From JAUZQZ01 sp964624255 (GTDB taxonomy: Bacteria; Pseudomonadota; Zetaproteobacteria; Mariprofundales; Mariprofundaceae): DNA of 13,557 bases. The notes under the pieces were generated by a model. It searched no databases, was not told the DNA's origin, and saw nothing but the letters and a program-made list of their open reading frames with translations. The position numbers were made by a program, and so were the translations under genes. Shown here piece after piece: positions 7,420 through 13,557 of the stretch. The stretch covers positions 1 to 13,557 of the forward strand of contig CAZUWV010000040.1 in assembly GCA_964624255.1 (NCBI GenBank), given 5' to 3'. Position 1 is the stretch's first letter, and each line of letters starts with the position of its first letter.

Positions 7420-9710
7420 AGGGTGCATCATGGTTTGCCGCTGTGCTATGTATGGCGGGTTTCCTCTACTCAGCATCGCCCTTGCTGGCTAATGATGCGT
7501 CGTCGGTGGGACAGGACAAGAGGATTGTATCCATTCATATTGCCGGCAACCATTTTATTTCGACCACGGCCATTATAGACAGGATTCACGCGAGGGTAGG
7601 GCAGAAACTTGATGTGCGTCGCATTAGCCGCGATGTCAGGCGCTTGTTCGCTACAGGGGACTTTTCGAATATTCGGGTGACGGGCGTTGTCAGGAATGAT
7701 GGCAGGCACTTGACGTATCATGTCAAGGAAAACCCCATGATTGCATCCGTGACACTGGATGGCTTGCACGCAGTGAAGGAAAAGGATGTAAAGCTGAGAC
7801 TGAAGCTGAAACCTGGCCAGATATTCAACGAGTCCGATCTGCACCACGATATACAGGTTATCCGGCGTGGGTATCTGAAGAAAGGCTACTATCAACTCAA
7901 AGTCGATGTCATCCGGAAACTGCGCCCGGATGGTCGCGTGGATGTGATATTACAGGTACATGAAGGTAAGGTGACGCGCATCAAGCGTATCCGCTTTATC
8001 GGCAATGAGGCCTTTTCGAGCGCTGATTTGGCGAAGACTATCGCATCCCGGCAGTCCGGCCTTATGGCCTGGTTCAAGAACCGCGATGTGTTTAATCGGG
8101 ATCGTTTACAGGCAGACCGCCAGCTCCTTCTCCGGTATTACATGAATCGGGGATACCTGGATGCCAGAGTAGAATCGACGCTGGTTGCGCTTTCTTCTGA
8201 CAAACGCTCATTTTATATCACCTTTTCTATTCACGAAGGTGCGCAATATGAAGTCAGTTCCGTCAATCTTCGGGGTGATATTGTCCCGAGCAGGGATGCT
8301 CTGATGCATGTGGTACAGCTGAGCAAGGGAAAATTGTATTCGTTGACCAAACTGCGCAAAAGTATTGATGACATGACGACTCTGGTGGGCGATAAGGGCT
8401 ATGCCTTTGCTACGGTGACGCCATTACTCCACCGCAATGTTAATGAACATACAGTTGATGTCACATTCGATATTGAAAAGGGTCCGGAGGTTTACGTTGA
8501 GCGTATTGAAATCAGCGGTAACAATAAAACCGATGATCTTGTAATCCGGCGCGAATTACGGCAGCAGGAGGGCGCGCGGTTTTCCAGCAGTAAGCTGAAA
8601 TACAGCAAAAGGAGATTGAAGAAATTGTCTCTTTTTAAGGATGTACGCGTATCCATGCCCAGAGGTAGCGCACCGGACAAGGTTAAGATGAAAGTGAAAG
8701 TGGAGGAGAAGAAAACCGGATCTTTTACTGTCGGTGCCGGATTTTCTCAATTGCAGAAGGTGTTCGTTCGTACCGCAATCAATGAACGAAACCTTCTGGG
8801 CAAGGGTTATGTCGGGAACCTGAGCGGAGAAGTCGGTGTCAAGACCCAGAACTTCACCGGCAGCCTTATGGACCCGTATTTTTTGGGTCAAAATATGAGT
8901 GCCAGCCTGAATGTATTTAAACGGCAAACACGCTTGCAGAAACTCACCTCTTTTAAGGAAAATAACTTTGGTGGCGGATTCGGTGTAGGTATTCCCATTA
9001 GCAAGTATCTTAGATACGGCGTCAATTATCAGTTTAGCGATACAGATATTTTTGGTCTTAATCCGAACTCATCGTTATTTTTACGGTCTCAGGCCGGTAA
9101 GCAGACGACAGGGGAGTTGACGCAAAGCCTGAGCTGGGATACGCGAGACAGCTTTATGGCACCAAGAGAGGGCTACCTGCTTGGTGGCAGCCTGGGTTTG
9201 GCTGGTTTGGGGGGTAGCAACAGGTTTATCCAGTCGGCGGTTTATGCCAAAGCTTATTTTCCGATGGGCGACAAATTTACGCTGAATCCATCGTTCAACG
9301 TACGATATATCCGCGGCTATTCCGGACGCGGTGTTCCGATTTTCCGCCGTTTCTCGATGGGCGGTATTGGCACCCTTCGCGGATTTCACCGGTTTGGCGT
9401 CACCATTCGGGACCCGGCGACGGGTCAGATCATTGGCGGCAATAAAACAGCGAGGGCTTCTGTTAATTTGTTTTTCCCCTTGCCCTATATGCAATCCAGC
9501 GGGATACGTGCCTTTACTTTTACGGATGTCGGTTCGATCGCAGCACCTGACCAGAACCTTAAACTTTCCCAGGTGAGGGTATCAGCCGGATTTGGTATTC
9601 AATGGCTTTCCCCCGTTGGCCCTGTCGATTTGGTGTGGGGGTTCCCCGTGCGTAAACAACCGGGGGACAGGACCAAGAGTTTTTCGTTTGCCTTAGGTTC
9701 GTCGTTTTAA
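7416..9710 (+). CDS. bamA: Outer membrane protein assembly factor BamA
   Basis: The product is BamA (Omp85), the essential outer-membrane insertase of the BAM complex. A signal peptide (MKGASWFAAVLCMAGFL, cleavage probably after LLA at about residue 25) leads into five POTRA domains, at roughly 37-107, 108-185, 186-277, 278-357 and 358-435. The 16-strand surface-antigen barrel follows to the C-terminus. The conserved RGF of loop 6 is at 655-657, within GGIGTLRGF. The last residue is Phe after SFALGSS, the usual beta-signal. I chose TTG at 7416: AAGGTGG at 7401-7407 is suitably spaced, it overlaps the rseP stop as TTGA, and it gives a Met-Lys start. GTG at 7404 would add four residues. Length (764) is slightly below E. 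coli BamA (810). Confidence 0.96.
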   Translation: MKGASWFAAVLCMAGFLYSASPLLANDASSVGQDKRIVSIHIAGNHFISTTAIIDRIHARVGQKLDVRRISRDVRRLFATGDFSNIRVTGVVRNDGRHLTYHVKENPMIASVTLDGLHAVKEKDVKLRLKLKPGQIFNESDLHHDIQVIRRGYLKKGYYQLKVDVIRKLRPDGRVDVILQVHEGKVTRIKRIRFIGNEAFSSADLAKTIASRQSGLMAWFKNRDVFNRDRLQADRQLLLRYYMNRGYLDARVESTLVALSSDKRSFYITFSIHEGAQYEVSSVNLRGDIVPSRDALMHVVQLSKGKLYSLTKLRKSIDDMTTLVGDKGYAFATVTPLLHRNVNEHTVDVTFDIEKGPEVYVERIEISGNNKTDDLVIRRELRQQEGARFSSSKLKYSKRRLKKLSLFKDVRVSMPRGSAPDKVKMKVKVEEKKTGSFTVGAGFSQLQKVFVRTAINERNLLGKGYVGNLSGEVGVKTQNFTGSLMDPYFLGQNMSASLNVFKRQTRLQKLTSFKENNFGGGFGVGIPISKYLRYGVNYQFSDTDIFGLNPNSSLFLRSQAGKQTTGELTQSLSWDTRDSFMAPREGYLLGGSLGLAGLGGSNRFIQSAVYAKAYFPMGDKFTLNPSFNVRYIRGYSGRGVPIFRRFSMGGIGTLRGFHRFGVTIRDPATGQIIGGNKTARASVNLFFPLPYMQSSGIRAFTFTDVGSIAAPDQNLKLSQVRVSAGFGIQWLSPVGPVDLVWGFPVRKQPGDRTKSFSFALGSSF

Positions 9711-9746
9711 GAATAGAAGAAAACGTATAGTATAAGCCGGATTTAT

Positions 9747-9769
9747 CAGGGATAATCCCGATCGGGGAT
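9747..9769 (+). promoter_or_regulatory. Overlapping hairpin dyads in the bamA-skp spacer
   Basis: GGGAT, ATCCC and GGGGAT occur in succession (about 9750-9754, 9756-9760 and 9764-9769). The central ATCCC can pair with either neighbour: GGGAT-A-ATCCC upstream or ATCCC-GATC-GGGGAT downstream. The element sits immediately before the strong skp ribosome binding site AAGGAG (9772-9777). It has no U-run, so it is not a typical terminator. It may be an operator, an mRNA-stabilising hairpin or a translational modulator. Upstream, TATAGT at 9726-9731 resembles a -10 box, but I see no good -35. The dyads are visible; the function is inferred. Confidence 0.35.
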
Positions 9770-9783
9770 AAAAGGAGTCATGA

Positions 9784-10296
9784 ATGCGATACCGAATATT
9801 AGTGACAGCAATGCTGGTGATGGGTGTGTTCAATAGTGGATTGCTTCACGCCGCCGAATTGAAGGTTGGTTTTGTCGATGTGAAGAGTGCGATTGAAAAT
9901 ACAAAACAGTACCGTGCCGGACAATTGCAACTGGAAGGTATCAAGAAGGCCAGGATGAAGGAACTGAAAGCCATCAAGGACCGTATCGCCAAGATGAACA
10001 AGAGCCTGGCCAGCCAGTCCATGGCGATGTCACCGGAGAACTTGTCTAGAAAGCAGCAGGGTGTTAATGATCTGAAGAAGGACTTCAAACGAAAGTTGCA
10101 GGATGCCCAGGAATCCATGTCGCTCGAAAGAAATCGAATCCTTTCAGGAATTAACACCAGATTCGGTAAGGAAATTCGTAGCTTTGGTAAGAAGAATGGC
10201 TACGATTTTATTTTGACCCGTCCTTCGGCCCTCTATGTGTCGCCCGCGCATGATGTAACAGCTCAAATTACCAAGCGCCTCGACGCCAGCAAATAA
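9784..10296 (+). CDS. skp: Periplasmic chaperone Skp (OmpH family)
   Basis: The 170-residue product is the Skp/OmpH chaperone, a periplasmic trimer that carries unfolded outer-membrane proteins to BAM. An N-terminal signal peptide (MRYRILVTAMLVMGVFNSG) ends near residue 23-24, followed by ELKVGFVDVKSAIENT, the family's first beta strand (KVGFVDV). A long charged helical stretch from about 40 to 130, rich in Lys, Glu, Gln and Arg, forms the tentacle. The C-terminal strand region YDFILTRPSALYVSPAHDVT resembles the usual body-closing segment. The start is set by AAGGAG at 9772-9777. An overlapping ATG at 9780 is in another frame. Its position between bamA and lpxD is the standard one. Sequence similarity within this family is low, so the call rests on architecture, the short motifs and the neighbours. 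Confidence 0.93.
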   Translation: MRYRILVTAMLVMGVFNSGLLHAAELKVGFVDVKSAIENTKQYRAGQLQLEGIKKARMKELKAIKDRIAKMNKSLASQSMAMSPENLSRKQQGVNDLKKDFKRKLQDAQESMSLERNRILSGINTRFGKEIRSFGKKNGYDFILTRPSALYVSPAHDVTAQITKRLDASK

Positions 10297-10318
10297 TCCC
10301 GAAAAAGGTCTGCAGAGG

Positions 10319-11317
10319 GTGCTTCTTCGCGACATTACCGGACTTGTGGATGGTAAGCTGGAGAATAGCGATCCTGATGTGAACATCACCGGCGTGAATA
10401 CGCTGAAAGAGGCCAGACCAGACCAGGCCTCTTTCTTGGCTAATATGCGTTACAAGATACAAGCTGAAACGTCGCACGCCGGTATCCTTTTTCTTGATGA
10501 TAAAGTTTTCCCGGGAGTATCCCGCCCGATTATTCGGGTGGTGGACCCCTATCTGGCATTTGCTCTCCTGCAACGACACTTCCACCCCGAAAGACAGGCC
10601 GACGGATTAAGACATGAATCAGCCGTGATTGATGTGACGGCCAGCCTCGCGGAGGACGTTGATGTCGGACCTCTGGTGATGATCGGCAAGCGAGTCCGCA
10701 TTGGGTCGGGTAGCCGTATTGGTGCAGGCTGTGTCGTCGAGGATGGAGCAAGTATGGGTCAGTCATGTACTCTGCATCCCCGCGCTGTGGTTAGCGCATC
10801 CTGTGAGCTTGGAAACAATGTTATTTTACAGTCGGGCGCGGTGGTTGGTTCGGATGGTTTTGGCTACGCATGGACGGGGCGTGAGCACCTTAAAATCCCT
10901 CAGGTCGGCCGCGTTCTGCTTGAAGATGACGTAGAAGTCGGAGCCAATACCTGTATTGATCGAGGCGCTATTGGTGATACCGTGATTGGTCGGGGCGTTA
11001 AGCTGGATAACCTGATCCAGGTCGGACATAATGTAAGAATTGGCGCGTACAGTGTTATAGCTGGTCAGGCTGGCTTCTCAGGTTCTGTAGTGGTGGGTCG
11101 GGGTTGCCAGTTCGGAGGCCAGGCGGCGGTGGCCGGACATTTGCATATTGGCGACGGCTGCAAAATTGCCGGCAAAAGTGGTGTTACAGGCAACCTGGAA
11201 GCGGGTGGAACCTATGCGGGTTTTCCAGCCGTGCCGCACCGCCTATGGTTGAGGGTGTCTGCCATCATGTTACGTTTGCCGGAGATGTGGGAAAAAATTG
11301 GTCGTCATATATCCTGA
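10319..11317 (+). CDS. lpxD: UDP-3-O-acylglucosamine N-acyltransferase LpxD
   Basis: The 332-residue product is LpxD, the cytosolic homotrimer that adds a 3-hydroxyacyl chain from ACP to the 2-amino group of UDP-3-O-acyl-glucosamine, the third step of lipid A synthesis. The N-terminal uridine-binding domain (about 1-100) contains ITGVNTLKEA and FLANMRY. Left-handed beta-helix hexapeptide repeats run from about 105 to 300. The catalytic His is His237 in LDNLIQVGHNVRIG, and VGSDGFGYA (176-184) is a family hallmark. A short C-terminal helix (LPEMWEKIGRHI) closes the protein. The start is GTG at 10319. AAAAAGG at 10302-10308 is ten bases upstream, slightly far, and no ATG is available in the right place. 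The frame is open a little further upstream, so the exact start is less certain than the gene. Confidence 0.96.
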   Translation: MLLRDITGLVDGKLENSDPDVNITGVNTLKEARPDQASFLANMRYKIQAETSHAGILFLDDKVFPGVSRPIIRVVDPYLAFALLQRHFHPERQADGLRHESAVIDVTASLAEDVDVGPLVMIGKRVRIGSGSRIGAGCVVEDGASMGQSCTLHPRAVVSASCELGNNVILQSGAVVGSDGFGYAWTGREHLKIPQVGRVLLEDDVEVGANTCIDRGAIGDTVIGRGVKLDNLIQVGHNVRIGAYSVIAGQAGFSGSVVVGRGCQFGGQAAVAGHLHIGDGCKIAGKSGVTGNLEAGGTYAGFPAVPHRLWLRVSAIMLRLPEMWEKIGRHIS

Positions 11318-11423
11318 CGGGATCGTAGAAAGTCCGTCTGCGGGCCTCGACGGCGAGGAAGCTTATTATCAGATATTTTCCACACCATCATTTTTTGAAA
11401 AAATAGCATATTGAGAGGGTTGA
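11318..11423 (+). promoter_or_regulatory. lpxD-fabZ spacer, possible internal promoter region
   Basis: This 106-base gap is the longest inside the block. Its first half contains CCTCG-ACGG-CGAGG (11346-11359), a 5-bp GC-rich hairpin without a following T-run. Its second half is AT-rich, with the near-palindrome ATTTTTT-G-AAAAAAT (11390-11404). The fabZ ribosome binding site GAGAGGG is at 11413-11419. The AT-rich stretch could support an internal promoter that uncouples fabZ-lpxA-lpxI from upstream genes, but I find no -35/-10 pair better than three or four matches each. Confidence 0.3.
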
Positions 11424-11873
11424 ATGCCTGAATTAAATATTGATGCGATTATGAAGTTACTTCCGCACCGTTATCCCTTTTTGCTAGTGGACAAGGTGCT
11501 GGACTTTGAGAAAGAAAAGTTCATCCGAGCTATCAAGAATGTGACATATAACGAACCCCAGTTTATGGGGCATTTCCCGGATTATCCAGTGATGCCGGGC
11601 GTATTGCTGGTGGAAGGGATGGCTCAGGTCGGTGGGTTGCTGGCATTTCAGTCCATCTCCAAAGAGAGGGAATACCTGGTTTATTTTACCGGTATTGATG
11701 GTGTTCGTTTCCGCAAACCGGTGCGTCCGGGAGATCAGGTGGTGTTTGAGCTGACCTTGTTACGCCGCCGTGGTTTGATGTGGAAGTTTCACGGCCAGGC
11801 GCTGGTGGACGGTGAGCTGGTTTGCGAAGGCGATTTGATGGCGACCATGATGCCCCGTGATGAGGTGGGCTGA
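11424..11873 (+). CDS. fabZ: 3-hydroxyacyl-[acyl-carrier-protein] dehydratase FabZ
   Basis: The 149-residue product is FabZ, the hot-dog-fold dehydratase that converts 3-hydroxyacyl-ACP to trans-2-enoyl-ACP in fatty acid elongation. The N-terminal LLPHRYPFLLVD (12-23) and the active-site segment GHFPDYPVMPGVLLVEGMAQ (49-68) are unmistakable, with catalytic His50 and Glu64. The later GVRFRKPVRPGDQ block (near 93-105) is also conserved. Length is typical. It competes with LpxA and LpxD for 3-hydroxyacyl-ACP, so placing it between them sets a balance between phospholipid and lipid A. The ATG follows GAGAGGG by about four to five bases. The stop overlaps the lpxA start by a single base (TGATG), so lpxA translation is probably coupled to it. 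Confidence 0.98.
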   Translation: MPELNIDAIMKLLPHRYPFLLVDKVLDFEKEKFIRAIKNVTYNEPQFMGHFPDYPVMPGVLLVEGMAQVGGLLAFQSISKEREYLVYFTGIDGVRFRKPVRPGDQVVFELTLLRRRGLMWKFHGQALVDGELVCEGDLMATMMPRDEVG

Positions 11874-12664
11874 TGATTCATCCTACGGCGATTATTGCAA
11901 ACGGTGCCGAGGTCCATTCGGATGCCTCCATCGGCCCCTATTGCGTGTTGGGGGAGTATGTCCATATCGGTGCTGATACCGAGCTTGTTTCACATGTGGT
12001 GATGTCAGGGCATACGGATATTGGAAAAAGGAACCGCTTCTTTCCCTTTTCGAGCATTGGTAATGAGCCGCAGGATCTGAAATATCGCGGCGAAGCATCT
12101 CGTGTAGTTATTGGCGACGATAATACCATCCGTGAAAATGTGACTGTTAATACCGGCACGGAAGGTGGCGGCATGGTCACGCGTATTGGCAATAAAAATA
12201 TATTGATGGCATATGTCCATGTGGCGCATGACTGCCAGATTGGCAATGAGGCCATTCTGGCCAACTGTGCCACCCTGGCCGGCCACATCGAGATTGCGGA
12301 TGGTGTCATTGTCGGTGGATTGTCCGCCATCCATCAATTTGTGCGCGTCGGTCGTTATGCGATGATCGGGGGCATGTGTGGCATCAATAAGGATGTCCCA
12401 CCGTTTTGCCTGGTTTCGGGAGGTTACCGTGCTGAACTGACCGGGCTGAATCTTGTAGGTCTGAAGCGACGCGGCTTCTCGCTGCATGATGTCAAGGTTC
12501 TAAAACAACTGTACAGGATGTTGTTGCAAAGCAATGAAGCTCTTGCGGACCGGATTGATCAGGCACAAGCTGTCGCAGACGAGAACCCATATGCCATGGA
12601 AATGCTTGAATTTGTTGGCAGCGCCCAGCGCGGGCTGGTCGTTCATAAACGCGATGTCGGATAA
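11873..12664 (+). CDS. lpxA: Acyl-ACP--UDP-N-acetylglucosamine O-acyltransferase LpxA
   Basis: The 263-residue product is LpxA, the cytosolic trimer that starts lipid A synthesis by moving a 3-hydroxyacyl chain from ACP to the 3-OH of UDP-GlcNAc. It opens with the family start MIHPTAII and runs through hexapeptide repeats to about residue 185. GNEPQDLKYRGE (63-74) is a hallmark. The catalytic His is His119 in HVAHDC (116-121). HQFVRVGRYAMIGG carries Gly at the position equivalent to E. coli Gly173, the acyl-chain ruler. The C-terminal helical domain begins at LVGLKRRGFS. The start overlaps fabZ by one base. The 3' end overlaps the chosen lpxI start by 11 bases. Confidence 0.98.
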   Translation: MIHPTAIIANGAEVHSDASIGPYCVLGEYVHIGADTELVSHVVMSGHTDIGKRNRFFPFSSIGNEPQDLKYRGEASRVVIGDDNTIRENVTVNTGTEGGGMVTRIGNKNILMAYVHVAHDCQIGNEAILANCATLAGHIEIADGVIVGGLSAIHQFVRVGRYAMIGGMCGINKDVPPFCLVSGGYRAELTGLNLVGLKRRGFSLHDVKVLKQLYRMLLQSNEALADRIDQAQAVADENPYAMEMLEFVGSAQRGLVVHKRDVG

Positions 12665-13493
12665 AGAAGGCGTGCCGATTCCCAGGCTGGGGCTGGTGGC
12701 AGGTTATGGTTCCTTCCCCCTGGAGCTTGCGGCCAGTCTCCAGAGCCGGGGCGTGGAGGTGCATACCGTTGCCGCCCGGGAAGAAACATCTCCCGAAATC
12801 GAGCGCTATTCAACATCAACCTGTTGGCTACATGTCGGCCAGTTGGGCGGCATGATACGGGCATTCAAGGGTGCCGGAGTGGATGCCATCGTTTTTGCCG
12901 GTAAAGTGCGGAAATTGCATCTCTTTCGTAATTTTCGGCCTGATTTTACAGCGATCAAGACACTGGCGAAGATGCCGGATCGTAAGGACGATACGCTGAT
13001 GAACGCCATTGCCAATGAGCTTATCAAGGCGGGCATCAAGGTGTTGCCGCAAACCGAATTCGCGGGCGAAATGTTGGCGGGGGAAGGTCTCCTGATCGGC
13101 CCGAAACCCGCTAAAGCTTCCTTTCAGGATATGGATTTCGGTTACGTTCAGGCGCGAGGGATTGCCGCGCTTGATATTGGTCAGACCATTGTGGTGCAGG
13201 ATGGCGCCGTACTGGCGGTAGAAGCGATTGAAGGTACCGATGAAGCAATTGCCAGGGGGGGCGCAATGGGCAATGGGAAGGCGGTGGTCGTCAAAGTGGC
13301 CAAGCCCGTACAGGATTTGCGTTTTGACGTGCCAGCTATCGGCCCGGATACCCTTGAAATTATGCATACATCAGGATGTAAGGTGCTGGCCATTGAGGCT
13401 GGAAAAACGCTCATACTGAGTCGGCGTAAAATGAGAGAAGTTGCGCAACGCCACGGGATATCCGTATTCGGTATGCGCGGCAGCGGCGCCTGA
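12654..13493 (+). CDS. lpxI: UDP-2,3-diacylglucosamine pyrophosphatase LpxI (DUF1009)
   Basis: The 279-residue product belongs to the LpxI family, which hydrolyses UDP-2,3-diacylglucosamine to lipid X and UMP in organisms lacking the unrelated LpxH. It has the N-terminal pattern LGLVAGYGSFPLELA (12-26), then GQLGGMIRAFKGAGVDAIVFAGKV (62-85) and GYVQARGIAALDIGQTIVV (163-181). The C-terminal domain has EAIEGTDEAI (190-199) and RFDVPAIGPDT (223-233). The Asp reported essential in Caulobacter LpxI (Asp225) probably corresponds to Asp225 here. The frame is open back into lpxA; I take ATG 12654, which overlaps lpxA by 11 bases. GTG 12672 is an alternative just before the conserved core. In many LpxI organisms lpxB lies nearby, but none is visible before the window ends. 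Confidence 0.93.
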   Translation: MSDKEGVPIPRLGLVAGYGSFPLELAASLQSRGVEVHTVAAREETSPEIERYSTSTCWLHVGQLGGMIRAFKGAGVDAIVFAGKVRKLHLFRNFRPDFTAIKTLAKMPDRKDDTLMNAIANELIKAGIKVLPQTEFAGEMLAGEGLLIGPKPAKASFQDMDFGYVQARGIAALDIGQTIVVQDGAVLAVEAIEGTDEAIARGGAMGNGKAVVVKVAKPVQDLRFDVPAIGPDTLEIMHTSGCKVLAIEAGKTLILSRRKMREVAQRHGISVFGMRGSGA

Positions 13494-13557
13494 TGTTATT
13501 TTAGGCCGCTTCCCTGCCATGCAGTAGATTTCCCATAAGTCCGACAGACTCCTAGTA
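13494..13557. other. Non-coding tail, possible IS terminus
   Basis: No gene begins after lpxI in these 64 bases, and neither strand stays open to the window edge in a convincing frame. Read on the minus strand, the segment ending at 13551 starts GGAGTCTGTCGGACTT, and CTAG (13551-13554) lies at its outer border. A GAG-rich end next to a short CTAG-like target would fit an insertion-sequence terminus of IS5 type. This is only a resemblance: no partner inverted repeat or transposase is in the window. No intrinsic terminator for the long operon is seen here. Confidence 0.2.

Noticed and set aside
11346..11359. CCTCG-ACGG-CGAGG hairpin as a terminator after lpxD
   Set aside because: The stem is only five base pairs and no run of T follows.
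11390..11404. ATTTTTT-G-AAAAAAT as an intrinsic terminator
   Set aside because: The stem is pure A/T with a one-base centre and no GC-rich hairpin precedes the T-run, so it would not terminate efficiently.
12534..12653. Upstream extension of lpxI to ATG 12534
   Set aside because: It would overlap lpxA by about 130 bases and add 40 residues that precede the normal LpxI N-terminus without any family similarity.
13501..13536. Minus-strand reading MGNLLHGREAA as the 3' end of a gene entering from the right
   Set aside because: An in-frame TAG at 13552-13554 closes the frame after 17 codons, so it does not continue past the window edge.
1..13557. CRISPR array, tRNA, rRNA, toxin-antitoxin, phage or defence genes
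   Set aside because: No regularly spaced repeats, cloverleaf, rRNA core sequence or accessory-type gene was seen; the window is fully occupied by conserved housekeeping genes.

Overview
The window is a conserved proteobacterial housekeeping and envelope gene block. All 14 genes lie on the + strand and run almost without gaps from about 293 to 13493. The order is rpsB, tsf, pyrH, frr, uppS, cdsA, dxr, rseP, bamA, skp, lpxD, fabZ, lpxA, lpxI. This is the classic arrangement around bamA in Gram-negative Proteobacteria. Having lpxI (DUF1009 family) after lpxA, rather than lpxB, argues against an enteric. It would fit groups that use LpxI instead of LpxH; an Acidithiobacillus-like acidophile or another deep gamma/beta lineage is my guess, not something the sequence proves. 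Base composition looks uniform and mildly GC-rich, with no compositional island.

Region 1-292 is non-coding. It holds two copies of a TTGAACCCAG-containing dyad and, just before rpsB, a foldable leader that could be an S2 autoregulatory element. Region 293-3292 encodes translation and nucleotide functions: ribosomal protein S2, EF-Ts, UMP kinase and ribosome recycling factor. Region 3297-6015 encodes lipid-carrier, phospholipid and isoprenoid enzymes: UppS makes undecaprenyl diphosphate, CdsA makes CDP-diacylglycerol, and Dxr feeds the MEP pathway that supplies UppS with precursors. Region 6061-10296 encodes outer-membrane biogenesis and surveillance: the RseP site-2 protease, the BamA insertase and the Skp chaperone. 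Region 10319-13493 encodes early lipid A synthesis: LpxD, FabZ, LpxA and LpxI, the enzymes that make and hydrolyse UDP-diacylglucosamine, plus the dehydratase that competes for the shared 3-hydroxyacyl-ACP pool.

Seven of the 13 junctions overlap (tsf/pyrH, pyrH/frr, uppS/cdsA, cdsA/dxr, rseP/bamA, fabZ/lpxA, lpxA/lpxI). Most other gaps are under 50 bases, so translational coupling and co-transcription are likely. The only sizeable internal gaps are bamA-skp (73 bases) and lpxD-fabZ (106 bases), where internal promoters could sit. Several envelope genes use GTG or TTG starts. I see no convincing intrinsic terminator, no tRNA or rRNA gene and no CRISPR array. The last 64 bases are non-coding and might carry an insertion-sequence terminus, but this is weakly supported.

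I did not find a previously undescribed system. The points worth checking are regulatory (rpsB leader dyads, bamA-skp hairpins), the LpxI route, and the tail after lpxI.
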